This document shows positions 54,802-64,000 of a stretch of 64,000 nt of DNA, piece by piece. This stretch comes from Plasmopara viticola (Eukaryota; Oomycota; Peronosporomycetes; Peronosporales; Peronosporaceae). The stretch's first letter is position 1, and every line of letters starts with the position of its first letter. Both the position numbers and the translations under genes were made by a program. Location: NCBI GenBank assembly GCA_001695595.3, contig MBPM02000008.1, positions 248,001 through 312,000 of the forward strand, given 5' to 3'. The notes beneath the pieces were generated by a model that made no database searches, was not told the DNA's origin, and saw only the letters and a program-made list of their open reading frames with translations.

Positions 54802-55889
54802 TCAAAACACTAACAATGAGTCAATACGCCGCATTACCGACGATCTCGACTGTCTTTGCCGAGGCATGTCTGTTTGCCTAGGTGCTTCGGCATCAACATC
54901 TTAAGGTCTTGCTTAATTTATTTTCAGACCCCAAGCGTGGTCGCTATCGCTGCGTGAGCAAGTCGTCCAAATTGCACCACTCACAACAGAGCTTGTGGCG
55001 CTACGTGTCTAGTACTCTAGCTACAGGGCCACCCTCCAGTGGCCGTGCCTAGGAATGGCCCGGGTCATAGGATATTCAAGGAAACGTAGAACACTGAATG
55101 CCTTTGCATTGCCTTAAGAATGCCAAGCGCGTACGCTGAATCTTTTTTGACTTAATTAAATTGATTCGATGTAACGTGGACAGACTCTATTCTTTCGGAG
55201 AGCGGTTTCTGCATTCATAGCACGCAATTTAAGACGCAAAGTCTTTGACTGGCTTACACGTCGTACGAGAGCTAATCTCAGCAGCTCGGCTATTCCTCCC
55301 GTCATGCTTTAAATCTCGTGGTAACGCTGACAGAACGCAAGCTAAGTCATTCAGGTAATATGGCGCGTAATATGCTAAACCATAAAGGACACGTTCAATA
55401 CAAGTTCAGCGGAAGAAATCATTGCTATGGCGTAATTGCGCGCACACTGCCTACTGCGTCTTTGACGACACAATTTACTTGCTATGGCTAATATTCGATT
55501 GGTAAATACCTAGCTGTGAACGCGTCTTGCCTATTTTACGAAAGCTTTTCTCAAGAGGAGTCCGTAAAGGTTCGAGACCACAACTTATCGAGGGCTCATG
55601 CTTTTCTAGCCGCGGCATACCCAAGATCAAGTCACATTTGCAGTACTCTTCATTTTAAGTGCTCATTTACGGCTAAATATTAAACAGTAAATTCTACTAG
55701 AAAAGATTTTAAGGATAAACTTACTACAATTTTGCCTAGTTTAACATATACACGAGCTTTGCTAGCTCGAGACCTATTCAAGCTTTTTTGGTCAGGCAAA
55801 TAGCGACAGCGAAGAAAGCCTGAATATACACTTTCTTCAAACAAGTAGTTAAGACATCCCGTTACCACTTGAAGCTAATCAACACCTGA
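54802..55889. other. No gene recognised
   Basis: No domain, RNA gene or repeat structure was identified. Confidence 0.4.
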
Positions 55890-56460
55890 GGCACTTAAAC
55901 CTATTCTCGATAGGGCTAGAGCAGTATGCTTATTTGCCTCATGGTATACAAGACAAACTGAATAAGCCAACATTTCTGCTTGTTCTGAAAGGTAAAACAT
56001 TTGATTGCATAGAGACCTGACGTGATCAATGCGTGCCTCAATGGATATTTTTGCTACGAGAATGCTCGACTGGAGCATCTTCAGAAAAAAAAGTTACGAA
56101 GTCATCTTTGTTAAGGTGCCGGCGCCTTAAATGGATTATTTGTCTTAATTAAAGTCGCTCATTACAAATACAAAATCAGTAAAGAGAATAAAAAGAAGAA
56201 TGTCCTGCTCTCAGTTATAGTAATTAAAATGGTCATGGAATCTACCTTAATGTGGATGAAGCAATTGAGAGCGGATCTGGTCATCTTGAAGCTCGTTATT
56301 AGAGCATGCAAACAGACTCTTACTCTCAAACCTCACTTGTCGACTTGCAGTGAGCTAGAGCGAAGCCTGATACATTTTTATCATCCAGCTGTGCGTACAC
56401 GCAGTCTTGCAATCAGCTGGCCAAGGAAAGGAAAGCGGTAATACTTTTTTGACTAGTACG
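55890..56460 (+). mobile_element. Degenerate gypsy-like fragment (family member 3)
   Basis: Shares 'TTGAT/GTTGCA.A.AGACCTGACGTGATCAATGCG' with 42530 and 51180. It also shares 'GGTCATCTTGAAGCTCG' and its A-rich lead-in with about 43010-43110. The coding frame is lost. Confidence 0.4.
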
Positions 56461-57180
56461 CTCAGTGAGTCTCTTCAAAAAAACATGATAGGCAGCATTT
56501 TTATAGACGTACTGTGCCCGGAATCAGGCAAACGGAGGTTTACTACATACACCCAACCCTTGATGTGATAGTAGGGATGGAGTAAAGAGGGAGCTTCGAA
56601 GAGCTAGGGACCATTGAGCGGTCCAAGCGCCATGAATATTAGTGATAAAAATGGAGGTAAGGTAGACAATCAAGTTGCTAGTTAGTATATCAGCGAATGA
56701 TGATGCTCTGTGTGTAGTGTTACTCTCCATTTCCCAGCTTAGTTGTCTCTGCGCCAAGCAAAGTCAAGACCCAGCAACACCAGATATTTACTTGCCACAA
56801 GAAATTGATGATTTAGATGCGGTCTATAGAAGAAGAGTTATTTAGCCTAAGGGGAGAGTTAATACCAAACAAGGCTTGGCCTCGAAAGTCTTGATGTTTT
56901 ATATGCTTGCAAGTCTGGTGTGCCGGTTGTCGAGGATATTGTAAGCAGTTTCAGTAAGCCGTTAATGATCCTAGCTGACTTGGGAGCATTAGGCCATTAT
57001 GTTGAAACTTTACTGTAAGAAGATGCCTGTCGTTTTCTATAGCTCTACGAGCACACCATTGTCACTGGCCGCTTAGTAAAAGGAGCAAAAGGCACTGTAC
57101 CTAAGATCTTCTTGGGATCAAGTGAAAGATTTTTTGACTCTGACAGCATCAAAGGCATTTTGTCTACGATGCAAATATAT
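56461..57180. other. No gene recognised
   Basis: Only short frames without domains before the SINE head at 57181. Confidence 0.4.
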
Positions 57181-57440
57181 TGAGCCTGTGGCCCGAGTGG
57201 CTATTCGCTCGACACGAACCTGGGAGAAAAAAGCTCAATACCTATATAATACATACTTTGGCGGCTGGAAATCGAACTCTTAAGTGGACAAGCAATCACA
57301 CCCAAAATTTGACTGTGCTTCCAATCTCCATTATATTGAGTGTGTGATAGCTGGGTGGGCTGAACGCCCTGTTGGCCGAAAAGCTCCATAGTGTAATGAG
57401 TGTTTTGTAGCAAAGTCTATAAAACGGGTCAGATATTTTG
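57181..57440 (+). mobile_element. tRNA-derived SINE (copy 3)
   Basis: The head CCTGTGGCCCGAGTGGC aligns with CCTGTGGCTCGAGCG of the 38551 copy. The body shares the '(G/A)(G/C)TGGG(T/C)', 'CGAAAA(A/G)', 'CC.(C/T)A.(A/T)GTGTAATGAG' and 'ACGGGTC(A/G)GAT' blocks. The B box is degraded by an insertion. It lies just upstream of a copia remnant. Confidence 0.65.
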
Positions 57441-57839
57441 CGCTAGGTACAAATAATTTTAAAAGTATGTAGGTTTCGGTTGCTTCATTCTTTTACTGTA
57501 GACCGACTTATCAGTTGCACCAGGTACCTAGTTTGATACTCATATGAATCAATTTGACGATAGATCGATGGATGTTTGGCCGCATCTCTTTGTGCAAGAC
57601 AAAAAGAACAAAGTACAACAAACAACCATTACAAGCCTCCTTCTTTTGTACAAGTGCAATTGCTTGATCATTCCTCACGCAAACTTTTTGCTTTGCTTAT
57701 CTTCGCTTTGCTCTCTTTGCAATACCTCCATACACACCAAATCGTAATAAAGTTGCAAATCGCATCGCTTTTCTAGTGCGCTCAAACACGCTGGTCTGTC
57801 AAAGGCGTACTGAGTAAGACTATTTTGACTGCTGCATTT

Positions 57840-59690
57840 CTTCGCAATCGGTGTCCGACGCAAGCTGTTAGCCACGACAAACGTATGAGCTGGCAAGAAG
57901 CCTTTATTGGCAAATCTGAAGGTGTTTGGTTACCATTCTTAGGTCTAAGTTTCTAAAAGAAACCGTCCAAGTCTGAAACTCGCTCAGATTTCTTGGCTAC
58001 TTAGTGCATATATAAACGTACAAATGTGAGGAAACTGTGAGCCTTCGCGTGCTGTTTAGTAGGGATGCCCAATTTATGGAAGATGTTTTTGACAACAGGA
58101 CGCGAAGTTATACATCAAGAGACTTCGTACTAAGAGATACCGAAACAGCTAATCAAGAGTCGTCTAAGCCCAAAGAAGCTATGCAACATCAAGACATGAA
58201 AACCGATAGCGAGCACCATTCGGGGATTCAACCTATCGTGGCTTTGTTTTAAATCTGGTAGGAAGCAACGCCAACGTAATTTTACTATATATTATTCGAA
58301 AATGCAGTTCAAACCCCGACAGCAAATTGACCAAGCCGTTATCAGTCGCAGGATGAGACGTCTGTACTGGCCTAAAATTTTTGAGAAGCCTTTGTTTTGG
58401 AATTAGTGGGATAAATACCAACCGCGTACAAGTCGGCCATGGAAATTAGCAACGCGAAAATGGATAAAAGCGTATGAATTTGAAGTTTAGTCTCTTTGCA
58501 AGAAGCATGTAGTGTAAGTACCTCTTGTTCATGTAGCTTAGCTCTGGTGACACCAAGTATTAAGTAAGTGCTATTGTTCCGAGCTAAATTAATTCGTTTT
58601 ATGGATTGATAATATGTTTGTAAGCTGCTTTTACATAAGTGAAACTTGTACGTCATCGCTTTCAAGCTGTTTGATTTTGCCTTATGTTACTCCCATGATA
58701 AGCTACAGCAAACGAGCAGTGCGTGAGAATTTTCTTTGAAAAAGAATTCGGTTTTGCACGATGCGTTTTGCGTTAATAGCCTATTTTGTGCTGATGCAGT
58801 GTAAACCTGGGATTAAGTGCCATTGTCAAAAGTTCGCAACAATATTGATTGTAGGCGGGTCTTTCTGATCAAAGAAAACCAAGGGGATGAATCGAGCGTA
58901 TCAAGTCACAAATGGTGGCTAAGGGTTTTTATCAAAAGTATAACGACGGGTACGAAGAGACATTTGCACCAGTGGCTAAGTTTACTTCGGTCAAAGAAAT
59001 AAAAAACTGTCAAGTCTATTAGACGGTAGGAGCTGACGCTGCACCAGATGGATGTGAAGACAGCCTTTCTGATGAATCTCAGTCGAAGTTATCTACATGG
59101 TTCGGACAAATGATTACATTGACGGTGTCAACCCTGACGATGTTAATTCAGATTATGTATACCAGCTGAAGCGTTACCTCTTTAGTTTGGAGTAGGCGTA
59201 GCAAATGTAAAGCCAGACGATCGACATATATATGCGTGGAATAAAATTTACGATGCTTGACAAGCACCATTGTATCTATGTCAAGTAAAATAAGCACAAG
59301 TTTATCTTATGTTCTTTAAAGTAGGCAGCCTGGTTCTTGCATGTAACAATGACAATGACAAGCTGCTAAAGACAACACAGGAGGCACTGAGCAAATAGAT
59401 TCAGACCGCAGGACTCGCTTAACTTAAGTGTTTTTGGACATAGAGATGAGACAAGACACTTTGAGTGGTAACATGTCTATTTGCCAGACTGACTTTGCAA
59501 GCGTCGCATTAAAAAAGTTTGGTGTTGAGAACAGTCATCCTTTCGAGATTTTCCAACATCCAGGGCTCAGCTTGACCAAGGCCATGTGCAAAGTAGGATG
59601 CAACCTTAAAGAGACCATGACGGAGGTCCGGATAGAATTGCTGTCGGCTGCCTCAAGCGCGTTATGGCTGGTGCTAGAATATTAGCAAAG
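57840..59690 (+). mobile_element. Degenerate Ty1/copia element E (integrase end to RNase H)
   Basis: Plus-strand order is as follows. The integrase C-terminal region has SWQEAFIGKSEGVWL, then LRVLFSRDAQFMEDVFDN (58037-58100). RT starts with NNIDCRRVFLIKENQG (about 58840), AKGFYQKYNDGYEETFAPVA (about 58915) and LTLHQMDVKTAFLMNLS (about 59035). It continues to LACNND and FLDIEMRQDTLSGNMSICQT (about 59430). Stops and frame changes occur throughout. It faces element D tail to tail. Confidence 0.8.
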
Positions 59691-59854
59691 TAAAGTCGCA
59701 ATGAAGTAAGAAAGCAGTGCGAAAGAGTCTGCAAAATATGGAACGAGCAGAGACACTTGTCCAGGAGTGCTTGCACTCGTTTTGTTTACGCGCAATGTTT
59801 TGAAGTGAATACGCTTTAGGCTTTTTTTCTTATTTCTCTCAAGTACATTCTACC

Positions 59855-59990
59855 TTTAAACCAATCTTTTTTCTGAGCCGATTAGAGAAAATTAACTATG
59901 GACAAAGACATTTTACCATCCGAGCGCAATTACCTTTTGTTCGTCTATTTATGACGCCATCGTTGCTTGTTCGTACCGTCGGACGACCGA
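59855..59990 (-). repeat. copia LTR of element D
   Basis: 'GAGCC(A/G)ATT', 'CATCC..GCGCAAT.A.C', 'TTCGTC/TTCGCC' and 'CGTTGCTTG' blocks match the LTRs at 2979 and 7370 in the same orientation. It therefore belongs to a minus-strand element and not to element E. Confidence 0.5.
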
Positions 59991-62900
59991 CATGCGATAA
60001 GAAGTAAACCGCGCAGAGATCGTAGTTTGAACAAGCCTACCGGGCACTTTAAATTCACTCTCTTTACGCGACGACCCGAAAATTTCAAGGGCCGTCGTAG
60101 GGTTGACGTGACGTGGTTCAGGAACGGCCAATATCATGATGTCTCCCAGTATTATCATGGACGATCGGAATCTTTGTCATTTTGACGCTCGACTGCTTGT
60201 CTACAAAAATATTTAATGTATGGCAAATAAGTCTAGAATCTCGCAAAGTAAACATTACACCCATCTGATTCTTGTGTTGCTCGAATAATTGCAATGTGTT
60301 TGGATTCGCTGATTGTTAGTCGTACGTTTGACTATATCTAGCGTTTTAATAAATGAGCAAAGCTTGGGCGAAATCAATAAGAATGGGGAAAAGCTGTGCA
60401 AAAGTGTCGGCGCGAGAATGGATTGAGCAAGTGCACTTGTGCAAAGAAGTGGGGGTATATGATCATTAAGTACTTATCTCGAGAACTTTTGGTATTCAAA
60501 AACCAATTGTAAATTTGAGCCCACGAGAGAGCTTACCGTCCAGGCACAATAACATTATCCTCCGGACGCAATCCTTTTGTGTGCAACTAATCATGCGTCT
60601 TCCATGACGACATCCGCACAATCGGGCACCCACCAGCAGATAAATGCTGTCATATAACCGTGTACCACGCAGAGTCACTCTGGACAAGCCTAGGAAATCG
60701 GGACACAAGTTATCGCCGATACGTGCAACGCAAACTCAGCGGTGCACCCATTCGTAGCCCGAAACTAACTTGCTGTAGTTGCCAGTCCAGGGTGCATCCG
60801 AATACTCACAAAGGTCTAACTTATTCCTGAGGTTCAATAAATCGCCATGTAATTTGCTTTTTTGTTAAAGACAAAAATTGCTCTTGACTGCAGCTCATTG
60901 CTTAGCTTGTAGACTCTTCATAAAGTGTGATATATATCCGCTAAAACGACATCCGGAGGTGCTGTAGCTGCTAGGTGCATTAAGGTCTCTACGGCTTCGC
61001 GAAATGGAGCAGAAATGGAGCATTGTCATTTGTTGTCACGGTGCTTGCCGTTGGTTGTGGGCTCAAATATGTCAGACATACCAATAATTCCAGTTACTTG
61101 AGTCAAAGGGCTTAGGAGTGTCGTCGACATAACGTCGATGGTGTTGTGTGACTCTGTCGTCAGTGTTGTTGACAAGCTTAATGCCCAAAATGAATGTTCA
61201 CTTGTCTTTATTTGTCACCTCAACAGGTCTCTTGAGATTGCTCTTCGTTGGCGCGACGAGCTTAGCTAAGCTGCTAGTGACAAATACATCGCATGTAGTA
61301 GTTAGAGGGAGTTGGCAGTGGCTATTAACACTATTTATAAAGAGACACAGCTCATATAAACTCGTCAAAAGCCTTGCTCCAAACTCGCCATTCTTGCTTG
61401 TGGCCGTAGATTGCTTTCGCCAGCTCCAAGCAATCGAAAGCATCTCCAAGCTTCACACTCGCTGATGCCACACAAATCCAATTTCTTCATTACGTCGCAT
61501 AAAAATCCCGTCGCAACATATAGTCGATCGAGGGACCATTTAAGGAACCTGATAAGACATATCACCATAATAAGCATTGTAACATAAGCGACATCATTTC
61601 TGTGTTATGGATGCCGTAATGCCGTCTGAACCGCTTTTGCGACAAAGTACATTTTAAAATATTTGACCAACCAATCTTAAACACCCACCTGGTTCCTACA
61701 GCGTGCTAGGTGTAGGAGTCCGGCACACACTGAAAATTCGCATAGGGTCCACCCCTGCTTGAGATGCCTTGCACCAATGTTCTCGGTCGGGTCCACTGAA
61801 TGTATCTTTGCAAGTTGCCAGCTCGAATAAATTGCTGGCTTTATTTAAATTGATGTTTGCACGCCGGAAGACGGGAGGTGTCGTAAAATCTTCAGACGCG
61901 TTTTTCCCCTCTTCATCCTTATAACGTTGAATGGATCGTGTGCCTCACCGACCTGCGTTTAGCTCGTCACTCGTCAAAGCTTTTAGGCGCAACCGGCTTT
62001 TCAAACTCATTTTACTAACACTCGTGGCGCTGTTGATAGGAAAATTCTGGCTTGTATCCCCTGTGGCAAGCGATTCCTGCGTTTTCTTGCCAGCTTGACT
62101 GTCATCAATGCTAATCAAGTCAATCTCTCGAGTTTCGTCATTAATGTCACGAACATCGACGCTCGTATGTGCAAGATACAGACTTGATGTATTGCAATTG
62201 ATGCCACGGCTACTTTTATTTGTTTAGCCTCGATGACAAAATCTTAGTAAATCTCCAAAGGTACATATAGCTTGTGTTGATACTCTCATTGGCTTAACTG
62301 GTAGCCCATGAAAGTATTGTCACAAGCCTTTGGATCCCATTTGAGTTGCTTCTTTCGGTATAAGAGCATATATTTGGCAGCCTTAAAGACGCATGTGTTT
62401 GTCACTTGGCTTGCACTTGTGCACAATTTTGAAGGAGATCTCGGTGTCATCTTAAATGACGAAATGCGGCTTTTGATGCAGATTAATAATACTCCTGCTT
62501 CACCCCAACAAAACTTGCCCAGATTGGCATGGTGCAATAATCCGCGATCGATTTTAATCGTTATCTCGATGGTGCGCTCAGATGTACCTGCGCATGTAGC
62601 TTGTAATGCATTTTTCGGACTACTCAGGCAGCCCTTTGAGACATTCGATGGCTTCGTCGTCAACGAAGAATAGATATTTGCTTCCACCTATATCGTCTTG
62701 CTCCAAACAATGAAGCAAAGGAGCTCACATGTTTCTTAGTCATGTTTGTCTTAATTTTGGAAAACGTTTCTGAGTCATTCTCCTTGCTGATATCCGCGAT
62801 ACATGCCTTGATCACTTGATCAAAATATCACTTGGTTTATAACACTGTGAACCGTCTCGCAAAGCACGTAACTTGGATCGTGCCTCATTCTTGCATGCGG

Positions 62901-64000
62901 ATTACTGTATATTCAAGGTCTGTTATCGTCACAACTTGCCGTAATGCTTTGTGCACAATGTCCATGCGCGGGTCATCCGACATTACCTAAAATTTGCCCC
63001 TCTTGTGCATTTGATGCACCGTATGCAATTTTTTTAACTCTGTCACGTATAATACTCTCTTATTTCAGTACGCTCTAAGGTTTGCCTTTGGATTCGTTGT
63101 CATGGGTGAAACACGCGTTTGCCAGTGGCCTGGACACCTTCGATTGTGGTTTTGATGCCGTCTACTTCATAGATCTCACCAGTGTTCTGCTTATTAAGTA
63201 TCGTGATCTTAGTTTTGCCATTACCTTTGTGACGACTTGCTCCGCTGTCGACTGTCCACATTCCAGGCACACTTTTGCCTGCTGAAAGTTCACAATCCGA
63301 CGAAGCCGTGAAGGTGACATGGTCGTACTCGCATTGATCGCTGAAGAGATTGTAAACACTGTATATGCCACGTCCACGAGCTTGGCAACTGCGCATAACC
63401 TTTCGATTGTAATGCTTCTACTTGGCCCAGCAGCGCTTTGCTGAGGGCCTTAATATCCTGCAGTGTGTGCACTGGCAACATTTTGCGACACACATCTGCT
63501 TCTAACTCAGTCTCAACCAACATAATTTTGCCTCGCTGCTTGACTTGCTCATTTGTAAGCACTATATTTGTCCTGCGTCAACAATTCTGCATTGCTGATC
63601 TCCAAGATGAGCGTGACATTTTTGAGCTTTTAGACTGTGCAGAAAAAATATCGCATCGCATTTTTTTCTCCATCTTGACGCCTACAATTATTTCCTTGCT
63701 TAAGAGCTGTCGCATCAAGCAGAAGCGACCAGCATTTTGTGGCCTACCGGAAAGTGACTTACTCCGTGCCATCGCAGTCTACACTACCACACGTTATAAT
63801 CCACTAAATATTGAGCAGCATCAATCCAAATGCGATGTTGCTCGAATTGACGTAATTGTCTGAGGAATTAATGTCAGCAGAGGCCGTTATCATCTTGTGG
63901 TTGACGACATGTCATACCGCCTTTATACGAAACACGCTTCGCATGTAGCGGCTCCTCGTGGTAGTTGCCGTCACTAAAATTGTAGGCAGAGATTGTGATA
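59991..64000 (-). mobile_element. Degenerate Ty1/copia element D (runs off right edge)
   Basis: On the minus strand, gag is at about 63290-63560 (MLTNEQVKQRGKI). Protease follows at about 63250 (MWTVDSGASRH). Integrase is at about 62290-62690, with ERTIEITIKIDRGLLHHANL and YKTPRS-like 'FKMTPRSPSKLC' phrases. RNase H is at about 60770-60860 (LCEYSDAPWTGNYSKLVSG). The RT is not recognisable between 61000 and 61900. It is the same gag/integrase family as elements A and B. All frames are broken. Confidence 0.75.

Noticed and set aside
63438..63863. 141-codon plus-strand frame
   Set aside because: Antisense to copia element D gag.
1..64000. CRISPR array, rRNA or functional tRNA genes
   Set aside because: No spaced direct repeats; the only tRNA-like sequences are SINE heads without a cloverleaf end or anticodon arm that I could fold.

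Overview
The window reads as nuclear DNA of an oomycete (Phytophthora / downy mildew type). Its genes are compact, with short GT-AG introns of about 45-100 bp. They are embedded in decayed Ty1/copia, Ty3/gypsy, LINE and SINE sequence. No bacterial operons, CRISPR arrays, rRNA or convincing tRNA genes are seen. The lineage is an inference from gene architecture, gene content (including a dynein-assembly factor of flagellated eukaryotes) and repeat style; no marker gene fixes the species.

Layout. 1-8.1 kb: at least three degenerate minus-strand copia elements, two of them abutting through a shared LTR. 8.1-11.9 kb: no gene, one strong hairpin. 11.9-22.4 kb: a gene-dense island. It holds a WDR44-like WD40 gene (-), SPAG1-like dynein assembly factor (+), exosome CSL4 (-), RNase P/MRP POP5 (+), a mitoribosomal mL53-like gene (-), ATAD5/Elg1-like clamp unloader (+), SRP14 (-) and SAP18 (-). 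Most are multi-exon, and several divergent pairs share very short promoters. 22.4-27.1 kb: SINE, copia and gypsy debris with a striking double palindrome. 27.2-31.4 kb: a second island with mitochondrial porin VDAC (+), NudC (+), an unrecognised two-exon protein (+) and the Fe-S assembly protein ISCA1 (-).

31.8-38.9 kb: an apparently full-length but frameshifted APE-type LINE with 17-bp target duplications, immediately followed by a tRNA-derived SINE that ends in a third, diverged copy of the same 17-mer. 38.9-47.6 kb: repeat debris, including two complementary partial copies of a GC-rich element with 38-bp terminal inverted repeats. 47.6-50.3 kb: a small island with an SS18/SSXT-like coactivator carrying a long Ala-Gln dipeptide tract (-), a small basic, possibly mitoribosomal protein (+), and a secreted-protein-like reading frame lacking an ATG (+). 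50.3-64 kb: tandem duplications, gypsy, SINE and copia remnants, and a copia element running off the right edge.

The genes are mainly housekeeping: RNA processing (CSL4, POP5), protein targeting (SRP14), chromatin (SAP18, SS18-like), replication (ATAD5), mitochondrial functions (VDAC, ISCA1, mL53-like) and cytoskeleton or flagellum (NudC, SPAG1). The order shows no shared pathway. The most unusual features are non-coding: the LINE/SINE co-insertion, the palindromes, and the TIR-bounded repeat.
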